Positions 1 to 12,569 of a stretch of DNA of 64,000 bases are shown one piece after another (position 1 is the stretch's first letter; the number at the start of each line of letters is the position of its first letter). Made by a program: the position numbers and the translations under genes. Origin of the DNA: Paralvinella palmiformis (lineage: Eukaryota; Annelida; Polychaeta; Terebellida; Alvinellidae); the NCBI GenBank assembly GCA_025642065.1, contig JAODUP010000656.1, positions 222,501 to 286,500 on the forward strand, in the 5' to 3' direction. The notes below the pieces were generated by a model. That model worked only from the letters and a program-made list of their open reading frames with translations. It searched no databases and was not told the DNA's origin.

Positions 1-694
1 TAATTGCCATGTATTTCAGCCAGTAGCACTGCTATTTTCAGTATATACAAATTTGAAAAATACCCATTAAAATAAAGCTCCTACTTTTTAAAATAGTTTA
101 CACTGATCATTGTATTCACATTAAAAATATTCTGAAACAATCTGTGTGATTGTATCTGATGCCTAACATTATCAAAATATTTATACTAATATTTAGTTAA
201 TGAAATGTTTATTTAGTATTTGTTAACACTGAGTTTTGTTAATGATCAGGTGTATATATTTAACTAGAGTATCATATGATAGGTAGTTATGGATTACTCT
301 ATGTAACTCTAAAGGATCAGATTAGTATATATTTTATGTAGCTTGTTTTAAGTTCTTCAGTAAGTCTGGCAGATTGTAAGATTTTTGTTTGTTTTGAGTA
401 ATTTGTTTAAATTGTTAAATAGGATTGGCAGAAACGTTATTGGATATTATTGATAAGTAAACACATCACTACAGAACAATTATGGTGCATGTATACTTAG
501 TTTAACAACAGAAAGCTTAAAGTTAGTAATATTTGTATTAATATTTTAGATGAGGATGTATTGCCTAACATGGTCTATAAATATGCCATAATATAAAGCA
601 TTTGTTTGGATAATCTGTTTTTTCATTTTTTACTAATAACTGTCAGCCATTTTTTCATGGTCAATAAAATAAAACCTATTCTTGTAGCTTAATG

Positions 695-744
<50 letters not shown>

Positions 745-799
745 TTTGCTGTAAAACATTATTGTGATATTTTCTTCCCATTTATTACTTGGTCTTTAG
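1..799. other. AT-rich intron of the coiled-coil gene
   Basis: No coding exon is seen here. The stretch lies upstream of the first recognisable exon of the coiled-coil gene, and since that exon begins with two bases of a split codon, this is read as intron. It holds a (TA)n run at about 693-741. Confidence 0.5.
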
Positions 800-1162
800 A
801 AAAGGAAATTGACAGCTTAACTGATGACCTAGAAAAGGAAAAAGTGATGAATGGAGAGGTATAGTTCATTTAATGGTATTAAGAAATATACTTTATGTGT
901 AGAATTATCAGTTTAGCATAATATGGCATGATATAAAACTGTATATTATGAAATGTAGTAATATGACATGATATAATTGCGATATAATATGCAATATGAC
1001 ATTCTTCAGATAATAATGTAATATTTCTAACTAATTGTGACTTATATCATTATTTAAAAATGCCTATTATTCTAGTGTTCTAGTAATTCTTTCTCTTTAT
1101 TTGTACAAATGTCAGCAATTGTGTGTGTGTGTGTGTGTGTGTGTGTGCATGCATGTTAGTGC

Positions 1163-1205
<43 letters not shown>

Positions 1206-1691
1206 TGTGTGTGTGTGAAATATTTCCAGTGTATAAAACAGAAGAGTGTATAATGATAAACAAATGGTTTACTTTTTTGAATTTCAATCCACCCCACCAT
1301 CAATATTTGTTTTGACAATTTCACTATATCAGTGAAATCCAAAGAAATTTATGAATAATATGTAATTTTCTCTACATGTTATGTCTTCCTATATTCTGTC
1401 TAGTTACTCTATGATAAGGAAGAGCTGGCCAATAGAAATGAATATGACAAAGCTGCCAACAAACACATGGTATGTATATTACAGACATTCATCATATTAC
1501 AAACACAGCCATCCTAAGGAGGCCACCTCTGACCAGCATCTTCCTTGGTCATTATTTATAGATAATCTTTAAGTACAGGTTCACATGTAATATATATGTA
1601 AGTAGTTATGGGAAATTAGATGTAACCTCATCAATAAGTAATGGCCACTCAGCACTTTCGAAGAATCTCTCCAACTGATTCATAGCTTAGT

Positions 1692-1732
<41 letters not shown>

Positions 1733-4079
1733 GTTGTTTCCTATGGTTTAGATCAGCTATTGTATTTGTTCCATGCATTTTTATTCAGTCTATGTACTGC
1801 CAAAAGTTATAAATCTCATAAGTTGTTAAATATAATTTGTATCAGTGATTTTATTAATCATTCTAGTGATTGAAATCATTTAGCAACAGCAACAAAATAT
1901 GATGTTTAAAATGACAAGTTATTTCTATATGTATTTCTCTGCTGAAGCCTTAAATGTTGCTGAGTTTACATAACAAGTAATTCATCTGTTGGAATCAGGA
2001 TGAATTTGTTAAGTTAAAGGATTATTTGGAATGAATATGTAAAGATATAATTATTTAAGTGTGCATGCAAATATAGAAATAATACTGTGTGTATATGTTT
2101 TGTGTATACTATATAGCTATATATCTGAATATTTATTCAAAACCTTTGGTTAGTGTATTGTTGTCAGTTTATTAGATTAATTAGATCAATTAATTATTCA
2201 TTCATGCTCTTTGTCTGTCAATGGCATATTTAGTTAATGTAATAATGCTTCTCATTTCCATATGGTGTCTGTGTGCTGATAGTTCTAATTAGTTTCTTTT
2301 TTATTTGTTTTCATGCAGGAGAAACAGGTAATTATGGAATTTCCCGATTTTTATTGTTTGTTATGCTTTGGGCTAGTGTATGTGGCTCGCCACGCTATTT
2401 TGTGGGCTTATGTTTGCACATAGGTATGTGGAAATACATACATACCCTCACATGTGTGTGCACACACGTGCACACACAAACACACACACATATACACACA
2501 CATGTATGGATATTCATTCATTTATCTTATTTGGAGATAGCAATCTGAAAATTCATCTTATTTTCGGCAATTATTAAGCTCCTTCTCTGCTTGTTTGTTT
2601 TGTTGTTCGGGGAGAATCCCCAGGCTGTCGCTTAATCAGCACAGCCTCCTCCCCCACCACTCACAGGGTAGCAGTATGGAAAGATGGAGCCAAAATACCC
2701 TGAGGGTGGTCACTGCCAGAGTGTTTTACGTCCTCGGGGGGGGTTTTAACGTCCCCTTTATTTTAAATAATTCAGTGGAGACGGCAGCACCATTTAACGT
2801 GGTCAGCCACCCATGATGTTGTGAGCCGAGAAATTAATCCCTGGAAAAGTTTCGACCTCTTCTCTGTCTCTAATTACCTCTTATACCATACCTCATCTCT
2901 CATGCTATGAAATGATCTGTTATTTCTCAGTTTGGAGTGGAATTTACAAATCTTTCTGTTGTAATAATGATTAAATATAGATGTTGTTTTTCTAGTTTAC
3001 ACAGCTTCATCTAGCTTCTTAAATTGTATTTGTCTTTTACCTTCCAATTATAACTTTTTTAATTAACTTCTAATATAGATTCCTAATTCTGGTAATGATT
3101 AAGATGTTTGTTAACAGTTAATTTTATTATATTACAAATAGTTAATTCCTCAGGGTATTTAACTGATTACTGTACTAATTAACAAGTAAGTATTTAACAA
3201 ACTTCATATATCAGTATATAAGTAGCTTTAGTTTTATTTCATTATTTTTCTTGTGTGATTTTGTATTTATGACAAACATTTGTAATAATATTTATGATAT
3301 ATATATAAATATATATATATTTGTTTTCTGCTTCTTTAATACTTGTTTCTTCTGCAACATAGAGTCAGGGGAAGGTAACTACTACATTTGACAATTTAAA
3401 TGAATATGGTCTATAAACTCACAAGAGCCATAACCCTATTCTCAGACAGTTACTTAACTCATTTCCGATTTGCACGAATTTTATTTAAATATTGTCACTT
3501 GTTATTTTCGTCTATTCAAAGACAATGAGGGTAGTACTTTGTCCTGTTTTGATCATAATGTGGCATTTCATAGGCAATCTAAGAAACTTTGTTTATAGGA
3601 ACTCAACTGTGCCACACATTTTCGAAGTAATGTCACCCATCCAGTAATGCGGTGATGCACAATTAGAACTGTTTGTAGTTGCCTAATATCTTATACACAT
3701 ATGTTTTGAATTACTTTAACTGAACAGTTTATATCCTTAGCAACATGTGGCATATTGTGTGGGTTTTGTCTTCTTAGTTTTGATACCTATATGTCTCAAC
3801 CTCTGCACCTGTCTCTCAACACTTTGTTTCAGAACAAAGTTTAATAAAAATGTGTTTAATTCCACCGAGATGTACAGCAACTATTCACTTGTTATGTGTG
3901 ATGTACAATGTGTGTTTGGCTGTTCATACACTTGTTTAATCTGGGATGAAGCATTGCTAATTTCTTCACTACTGTTGTGTATTTTCTACTTTCAATTTGC
4001 ACTTAAGGTTATTTTTATTTCACACCTATTTTATATTGAAATCAGTGGTTGTGTATGTATGCACATACACAAAGACACA

Positions 4080-4121
<42 letters not shown>

Positions 4122-4272
4122 AGCATACACACACACACACACACACACACCTGAACTATTTATCTATATGTAAACAATTGAAAATATATTTTCCTGAAGT
4201 GGAAACATTTAATTCAGACAAATAATATGTTCATAGCGTTGATGCTTCTATAATGTTCTCTGTCTGTCTGTC

Positions 4273-4316
<44 letters not shown>

Positions 4317-6199
4317 TGTGACTCAGTAAAGTATGCACAGTGCACATCATTACATATACAGCAAAGTATAAAACTGAAAACCATTGATGTTCTTTTTCAT
4401 AGATGGAAAAATTACAACTTGAACAAGCCAAGGAAATGGAAGAACATTTACGGAAAATTAAGGAACAGGTAAACATCTCACAGTATCAATGTTATAGTAA
4501 TGCTCTCTAAGTTGGTGTATTTACCTACTTTGATATCCCATAAAACTGATGTACTATTTTCTCTATTATAACAAAGAAATCCTCTGATAAAAAGGTAAGC
4601 TACAATAAATTTGTTAATTCAGTGACCCACTATCTTTGCTGTTTCCTGATTTTGCGCACACTTAAACATGTAAACCATATAACATAGTTTTTTATGATGT
4701 ATTTATTCTTATACAACCAAGTGTAGTGGTTTCCATCAGATAATTATTATTGAATGAAGCATTTTAAATTATTTCCCTGTATGAAGTCACCATATTTTTC
4801 CATCATTATAGTTTCTGCTGACATTTTAAAGCAGCATTCAGCATTTTGGGCACAAAATATTTCCCTTATACTTGTAACCAATATTTTCCACAGGTAATTG
4901 ATTTTTAATTAATTTGATATGGGCATGGACTGATAACTTGCTGCTTAATTTTTTTTTCTTCACATTTGATGTAGACGTGATTTGCTACAGATAACTAATT
5001 TCATGTATGAATTGAATAACTGGCTGCCCTTTAAACTGTTGACATTTGGTGATAAAGTTTAGTTTATTGACATTTATAGTGTTCATATCCATGATAATCT
5101 TCATTCCTTCATGTTACAAACCTCCAGGTGAGAGTTAAAATCTTGGCGGTACCTGTGTTTGTAGGATGGGGAGTCTATCCCAGGTTTGACTAGTAGCAAA
5201 ATTGACCTATTGCTATATGCAATGCCATTCATATTTAGAAATGTGTTTCATATCAACATTATTGTTACTCAGTTAACAATAGACAATTACAAGGATTACA
5301 AGGCAGTTAAAAATGATCCGTATTGAATCATTTGCTGACTTCACATTTTTTTATTTATAGAAGTGGTATGTAATTTATTTTTGATGATCATATAATATAT
5401 CGTGCTCATTTCAGCAAAACAAGATTACAAAATTAAAGATTGGGATAAGAGACCAGTAATACAGTGAATTAAATGTAAATTAATGTATATTGCTTTTATT
5501 TGTTTCTTGTATTAAGCTACACTATGTGCATGGAAGCACGCACATGCACACACACAAACACAAATTACTACTTTCTAAATACAATAAAGAAATATAATTG
5601 TTTTCAATACCTCACTTTCTTAAATTACTCTAAATTTGATCTAGATAATCATCACTTGCGCTGTAATTATTTCAAACTCTAGAAAGAATTTAATAATGAT
5701 CTAGTTGAATATTTGTTTTCTAGGCTTTCAATTTTTTATTGTAATAATATTTTTAATAATAATAATGTTAATACTATTAATAATAATAATAATAATACTG
5801 GTAATAATAATAATAATAATAATAATACTTTAGCAATCATCATAAAAATATCCACTCATGGATTGTTATGATAGAGTGTATGGGAATGAAGAATGTGCAC
5901 TAACTGGTTTTAGTTAACAGAACGCTATTCTCGGCTGGTAATGCTAATTATTTTTTGCATGTAGCTTTGTGTCTGATGATTTGTTGTATTTCTGCATTAT
6001 TTAATGGATCTTTACATGATAAATTCTGGCATTGAGTCCGATCACTTTTGTTGTTGAATGTCATGTGCTAGATGATGGCAGATTCGCAGGCAGAACTGGA
6101 TGCTCAGCAGCAGAAACAGAATGATCGAATACGTCAACTGACAGAAGAGAAAAAAATGGTAGAAGAGCTTCTTGTGAAGGTACAAATATATGTGTACTT

Positions 6200-6241
<42 letters not shown>

Positions 6242-9200
6242 ATCTCTCTGTGTGTGTGTCTGTGTGTGTGTGGATGATGGTATATATTGTTGTTATTTGT
6301 TATTTTTCTGTTGAGTTAAATAAATGTTATAAATATCTGTATTGTTTGTTTTCTGTTGAAAATAATATTTATATTTATATATAATGTATATTTATAGGCT
6401 AAATCTGAAAGAAAGGTTCAAACCAAAGACAAAGACGAGTTGGAGAGGGTTAAACGCAATGAAGAACGGCTTGCTGCAGAAGTAGCTAAGTATGATTACT
6501 TATAATATTAAACATTTATTGGCTTTTAATGTAAGCAAGTAACTATATATTAAACTACAACATATTAAAACATAGTCAAACAGACGGTGTAGTTTTGATG
6601 GATCCACCAATGGCAGTGCTCACTAAAATCTAATTAATAGTGAAATTTGTTGAAATAATTTAATACCTACGCTGTTTCCAGGTTAAAAAGAGAAATTGAA
6701 AGAGTGCATATGACATGGGAAAAGAAGTTTGCGATTCTTCAACAGAGGTGACCAATATTATCATAGTTTAGTTGATAAATCTATTTCTTCATATTAACTT
6801 CACACATGAGTACCAGTATTAATAAGCAGTTATGTTCAAGGCTTCATGATAAATTTACTTTTTGTTATTTTAATGTAAAATGTATGATTTTCTCCCCTCC
6901 CCCCAAAAAACAAAATATCCCCCAGCTGAATAGTAATTAATAGAAACCTCAATAGTGATATTTTAGAACCATCTATATTCTGAAAATTGTAATTCTATTG
7001 AATGCTATTTCAGTTTACATGCCCTTAAAGATGAAAGTTTTCTTCGTCAAACGATGCAGAGACAAGCCGTGCAGCTTCACCAGGCAGCCATAAGTTATGC
7101 TGTTAGTTAACGTTTTCACTCGCTTCTAGAAATGAACATGTTGTGGACAGATTGCAAATTGAGATATTGACAATATGAATATTACATTCTTTTTATGGCT
7201 AATAGTAGTACGTGTATTAGTTTGAGCAGATGTTTGTTAGAATATTAATTTATTATGTTGATTTAATAAGAATAAAATACAAACTCACAGCGATAAGCAG
7301 CTACTCACACTAATAACATGCTGCCATGATTGTTTATTTTATTGCTATTGTTTAATTATTTATTTGGTCATGGGTCATTTCATTTGGCTTCACGCAGGAT
7401 GTCGATTGTCTTATTTTCTCACAGTATGACTCGCCAGCACAGATTGCACCAACCAATGAAAAGTCAATCATACCACCAGTCAAGAAGCCACTTCCTGGCA
7501 TCAGTGTCAAGGGTCAGGGGGTCAAGTCTCCATCTGCAGATTATATATCATACACAGTGTCGGCACCTAGTGGTCGAGCCACTACATTGTTCTCGGCGGA
7601 TGGTCAGTGCAGATTTGTGGTTTTCTTTGCTAAGGCATTGTTCACAATTAAAATGTATTGTTATCTATTCCATTTGGTAGAACTAAGAACTTTGAACAGT
7701 TCAGTCTGTCTATCATATTTAAACATTAATCATTTTATATTTTCAAAACAATTAGCTGAGTAAATTCTTCACATTGTTGTATATCTGGTAGTTGCTAAAA
7801 GTAGGCAACATCACATTATGTCACATACCTCCATTATTTAATATGTTGGGGTATTAATGTTGGGTCATAGCTGGGTTGGATCAGAGATCACTACCACCCG
7901 TGTTCAAATCTCGGCGTGGGCCTATCTGAAGGGTGTTTCATCTTTGACTATGCTTCATTATCTTTGGAGGTCGTTTGGCCCATTTAGCCTATACCATGTG
8001 CACAAAAGTGGCCGTAAAACATCAATCATCTTATCAATAACACAGGTGTCATTCTGTGTGACATTATGCTGTATAGTATTATACTGTGGTATTTTGATAC
8101 TTTCTTATATCAGTGTTTCAATGTAACAATACGGTGATGCTGTGATCGTTTAATGTGAAAACTATAACCTGGTACTAGTTTAACTTGATATCAATAATTC
8201 ACCTTCCTAAATGGCTGAAGTATTAGTAAGTAATGACTGTATTAAGTTATTGTAGCAATAATGTGCTGAACAATTCTTGGCATTATAACCTAGAATTGTT
8301 GGCATTATAACAGGTGCCTCTGTGGTCTAGCAGTAGTGTGTTGGATCACAGATCACTACCACCCATGTTCGAATCTTGGCGTGGGCATAACGTTGTTTCT
8401 TCTTTGATTTCTCTTCATTACCATCATCATCATTTGGCATTATAACAATATAATAATAATAATATAAATAATAATAATAATAATTTATAGAAAACCAAGT
8501 GATGTCTGACGATGAGCAAGATCTGCCACCTGATGTATGTCCACTACCTTCTCCACCTCCTACAAGGTAATAATATTTAAATTATTCAAGATGTTATAAT
8601 TATAAAGCTATTTACCATATTATTGGTTTAGTGAAGGCTTCAATTATAAATGTTGGCTTATCGGGGAAAAAAGGTTGTTTTCCAGCATTTTTCATAACTA
8701 CTTGGACAGATTCGGTACCTCCTTGTTGTTGAATATTTCAAGTCAACAATTAATTGTTATTTCACCTTGTTGATATATCAGTGACAATTGTCATGATGGT
8801 TCATCATTTATCAAATGTTGCGGATTTCTTATTCCAGAAAATAAAATGGTGAGATGCGATTTTCATTTATTTTACTATCCTAGACCTTAAACCTGTGTCC
8901 AATCAGTAATATTGAACATGATTAATGCCTATAGTCAGATCATAATGCATGATTTTATTTACGTTCAAATCTGGTTGACCATTAAGTTACCGAATCATGT
9001 TTGATTGGGTAAAAAAATGTCTGATGCCAAAATAAGTTTATTTATTAAAAACAACAGCTGACATCTGTATATGCTTTATATCTTTAGAATCCTTCCCTTC
9101 AATGTCTTTAATAAATTAGTTATTATCAGCTTCACTATATAGATTTTTACACGTGCACGCACACACACACGCACACACACACACACGCACACACACACAA

Positions 9201-9246
9201 TTTCTATAACCATTCAGTTAATATTTCTAATAATTTATATATATAT

Positions 9247-9287
<41 letters not shown>

Positions 9288-9454
9288 TCATAACTTTAAT
9301 AACCTTATAATCGATTTGCGATGTGGTATATTCATATTAAGTCAACCACATATCATACTAAATATTTTTGTACAGAATTATGAATCAATCTTCAGGTTTG
9401 TGTGAATGATTGTATGTTTGTGTGTAAAACAAATTAAATAGATGGAACATATAC

Positions 9455-9517
<63 letters not shown>

Positions 9518-9617
9518 TTTCAGAGACTTTGGAGATAATATGGAGAGCAGGCCTTCAACAGTAAAGTCGAAATCATCACATGTCGTTGTCATGCCTAGTG
9601 CAAATGATCAGATATAA
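800..9617 (+). CDS. 3' part of a multi-exon coiled-coil protein gene (unassigned, possibly ciliary)
   Basis: Thirteen exons with GT/AG borders keep one frame to a stop at 9615-9617: 800-858, 1404-1469, 2319-2327, 3363-3374, 4403-4468, 4577-4594, 6072-6179, 6398-6489, 6682-6747, 7014-7101, 7398-7602, 8491-8566 and 9524-9617. Intron phases agree at every junction. The first exon begins mid-codon, so the 5' end lies outside the window. The roughly 318 residues seen fall into two parts. The first 200 or so are rich in K, E, R and Q with heptad-like spacing, typical of a coiled coil (for example 'DRIRQLTEEKKMVEELLVK' and 'LKREIERVHMTWEKKFAILQ'). This part ends in the less charged 'FLRQTMQRQAVQLHQAAISY'. 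The last 110 or so residues are proline- and serine-rich and probably disordered ('LPPDVCPLPSPPPTR'). Three exons are micro-exons of 9, 12 and 18 nt. The style resembles cilia- and flagella-associated coiled-coil proteins; a C10orf67-like (DUF4709) identity is a guess. I recognise no catalytic domain. Confidence 0.8.
1121..1217. repeat. (GT)n microsatellite, interrupted
   Basis: Two long GT runs separated by a short GCATGCATG-containing interruption, in an intron. The 76-codon minus-strand frame across it is a Thr-His artefact. Confidence 0.9.
4083..4314. repeat. (TA)n + (CA)n, then (TG)n microsatellites
   Basis: A (TA)n run at about 4083-4119 is followed at once by (CA)n to about 4150, and a separate (TG)n run lies at about 4273-4314. 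All are intronic, just upstream of the 4403 exon. Confidence 0.9.
5415..5459 (+). CDS. Possible alternative terminal exon of the coiled-coil gene
   Basis: A good acceptor (ctcatttcag) is followed by 14 open codons, reading QNKITKLKIGIRDQ, and then TAA. If joined in phase 0 to the preceding exon (4577-4594, phase 0), it would end the protein early with a Lys/Ile-rich tail of coiled-coil character. No GT donor follows the last codon, so it could only act as a 3'-terminal exon. No clear AATAAA lies close downstream. Transcript data would be needed to tell it from chance. Confidence 0.2.
   Translation, partial: QNKITKLKIGIRDQ
5756..5829. repeat. (AAT)n microsatellite, imperfect
   Basis: Imperfect AAT/AATA repeats in the intron before the 6072 exon. 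Confidence 0.85.
6202..6271. repeat. (TA)n + (GT)n microsatellites
   Basis: The run begins about 20 nt after the donor of exon 6072-6179. Frames through it are Ile-Tyr artefacts. Confidence 0.9.
7846..8036 (+). mobile_element. tRNA-derived SINE, family A, copy 1
   Basis: The head is tRNA-like and contains a B-box-like motif GTTCAAATC (GTTCGANNC type). The body reads 'catctttgactatgcttcat', and a shared 3' part contains a 'tggccgtaaaacatcaatca' segment and ends in an ATC-rich tail. The same body appears at 8313 (+), 32893 (-), 50985 (-), 52957 (-) and 57340 (-), which establishes it as a dispersed family. It lies within the 7603-8490 intron. Confidence 0.75.
8313..8437 (+). mobile_element. 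tRNA-derived SINE, family A, copy 2 (truncated)
   Basis: The head is well kept: 'ggtgcctctgtggtctagca' gives a recognisable A box and GTTCGAATC is a perfect Pol III B box. The copy then runs into a short (ATC)n tail with much of the family-A body missing. It sits less than 300 bp from copy 1 in the same intron and the same orientation. Confidence 0.75.
9153..9284. repeat. (CA)n and (TA)n microsatellites
   Basis: A (CA)n run with CG interruptions at about 9153-9198, and (TA)n at about 9238-9284, in the last intron of the coiled-coil gene. Confidence 0.9.
9460..9511. repeat. (TA)n next to the last acceptor
   Basis: The dinucleotide run ends about a dozen bases before the final AG acceptor at 9523, so length changes here could touch the branch-point region. 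Confidence 0.9.
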
Positions 9618-9696
9618 ATGTTAAAAGTACTGATACTCATAGTGTTAAATCCCTTATATAAATGTGTGAATCAAACATGATTTTGTATGTTTTATT

Positions 9697-9698
<2 letters not shown>

Positions 9699-9765
<67 letters not shown>

Positions 9766-9771
9766 AATAAA
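9699..9771 (+). terminator. (TA)n run and candidate polyadenylation signal
   Basis: AATAAA at 9766-9771 lies about 150 bases after the stop of the coiled-coil gene and directly follows a (TA)n run in the presumed 3' UTR. A second AATAAA at 10558-10563, followed by a GT-rich stretch, is an alternative. Confidence 0.4.
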
Positions 9772-9956
9772 AGTAGAACTACCAGATCAGTCCTTGAATC
9801 AGAATTCTGCTTGTGGGATATTTCCTCAGAGAGTTGCACATCAACCTTATATCCTAGATGTGGCCTGAATGTTGCAGCTAAACAAAGAACTCTTATTTAA
9901 TCACTCATTGATCAAACATCTCATAATTTGCTGTTTAGTGCCTTGTCTGGTGTCTG

Positions 9957-9999
<43 letters not shown>

Positions 10000-12421
10000 T
10001 ATTCAAACCAAGTTTTTTAAGCACTTGCTATGTGGAACACATGCCATGCTTAATATACAAAATGGAGTTTTTTCTGAGTTACTGATTACTTTTCACATAC
10101 TCGTATGTCTTTGAGGGTTTCTGCATCATTATTTTATTCTATTATTTGCAGTATCTTTTAATTACTAGCATTCTGCAAACATTCTGGATTACATATTCAA
10201 ATATGTCTGTTGTATGTTATTAATGTTTTTAGTATTGTGATGTGTTTGTATTTATTGATTATATTAAAAACATATAGTTACATAAATATATTGATGTACT
10301 CGTAGACATATTGTTCTTAAATAGGTCACACATGTACTTGGGATATATGTTTAGAAAATATTATGTATCAAGTACATGACATTCTGAAATATATTGAGAA
10401 AATAGGTTTTGGAAAAGTAGGCCTTTATGAGTGAGACTATATTTTACTCTTAAATATTGTTGTTATAAGAATTAAAGTGTTTATGTACTGAATGTGAAAA
10501 TTAATGGGTATATTTTTTAAAACTTGTTATGCTTAAATATAACTGAACGAGCTACACAATAAATGTTTGGTGACGATTTTATATGGATTTAACAGAATTT
10601 GCATTATTAATTATGATGGTGGCCTAGGTTTGTAGGTTATATATTGTAATTGTATGGATACTATAAAAAATAAAAATGTAACAATTTTTGTTGTTGTAAA
10701 AAGGCTTGGATAGCACATTAATATAGCCTTTACAAACCAATGATACACATTTCTGATTGTTGGTTGGTGAAAAACACTGAATGATAATTGCAAAACATTT
10801 TACATATGGAACATAAATTGATGACAGGATTTTAGTTATTTTGAATGTCTGCCTTCTCATTATGTGCTATTATAGTGGTATTAACAAAGAAAATCCTATC
10901 CTGTTTTTAAAATGTTCTAAAAATAGATTATTTAAAAACATCCAGATATGTCATTAAAACGGTTAAATGCATTTTGATAAATAATTACACTATAATCTGT
11001 AAGTTCATACAAATTAAACAATTCCACAATATCCCAAAGAAAACGTTCTTAAATTTGTTAAAACATAGCCTGATCTGTAAAAAGGTTTGACATATAAAAT
11101 CATATTTGGGTCATATAGACCACACGCACGTATATATATACAAGCTTAACAGTCTTAAAACTTGCTTCTGCTGAGTTTTCTTGGGCCTTCGATTCATATA
11201 ACTAAGGGTTTTGAATAATAAGTCGGTAGTCTTGAAAACTGCAAACTTAATAGTTGGCAAGTATGTTTATGATGTAAGAAAAAAAACCTTTGTCTTGAAT
11301 TAATGGAATGAATATGGAGAATTTTATTATGACTGCTTTTTCATGGATATTATCTTGAAGGAAGAGATTTGGACGACATCAGTAATTTTTCCAACCAAAG
11401 AAATCGTATTCATTTACCCAATGAATGTAAAATTAATTGCTTGTAATCCAGTTAGAACATATAGAATTATTTTTTATAGACGTCCATTTCACTTTTGTCG
11501 ACGGGAATGTTACCTTCGTCACGTTAGACGGCCGCGGTTATGGACGCCGCCGACATGATAGACATCACGTGACATGGATGTTGTCAAGATAATGATCATC
11601 ACCGACATCATATAATCCCAATGATAGTCCCCACTAATGTCATATTCACCGCCGTTTAAGACTCTTTCGTCGGAATATTTTGCTAACACACAGCTAAACA
11701 AACACACACACATTCGCCTTTATTTATATATAATTCTCCATGTTTGCATTTTTTGTTAACACATTTCTGGGAAACACCACGAGAATCTTTTGAAATGTTT
11801 TAATTGCTGGCCTATCGGTTTATCCCTTGAAAAGACAAACTCTAATATCTCACCTTCAGTCAGCCTATTATTCATCCGTCATATTTCATTTCTTAAAATA
11901 TCGGTGTCGTTTACCTCCTTTGGTATTAATTATTTCCAAGAGAAGTCCGTACAATGAATATTTCCTCTCCTACTCTGAACAGCAAGGCTCCGGATTGATG
12001 ATGAGTTGGAGAACAGTTCTCTAATGACGTTTGTTCCGTGCGCGCGCGCGCGCGCGTGTGTTGTAGTTTCAATCTTAAAAAGAACCTATAATGAATTCAG
12101 ATTCAGCTTTCTCTATTACGCAATAACTTCCTGTAAATAAACAAATATGTTTCCCGCGTCCTAAAAATGTGATTTAATTATATAATGCGATCATCGTGGT
12201 TGAATAGCCAGAAACGACTAGGTATGTTTGTATTAGGTACTCCGGAATCAGTACTGAGCAAAGGTATTGTTTATAAAGCTCCGTTACGGCTATGCTAAAT
12301 TGCGAATATTCTTTTTGAGCTTTAAGTGATCATATAGTTTCTGTTTGGATTAGAAGTTGGAACATGACAAGTAAAACCAAGATTCAAGCCTGTAACCAAT
12401 GCTCACGCACACACGCGTCCC

Positions 12422-12458
<37 letters not shown>

Positions 12459-12521
12459 ACACTGAATGACCTAAATTGTCCGATGTATCGTTAAACAACA
12501 TTCATCCATCCATCCATTTAT

Positions 12522-12569
<48 letters not shown>

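Noticed and set aside
7330..7763. Plus-strand frames overlapping the 7398-7602 exon
   Set aside because: The alternative frames do not join neighbouring exons in phase; only the frame reading 'DVDCLIFSQYDSPAQ' does.
8313..8385. Functional tRNA gene
   Set aside because: The A and B boxes are present, but the sequence does not fold into a convincing full cloverleaf and continues into a SINE body shared by other copies.
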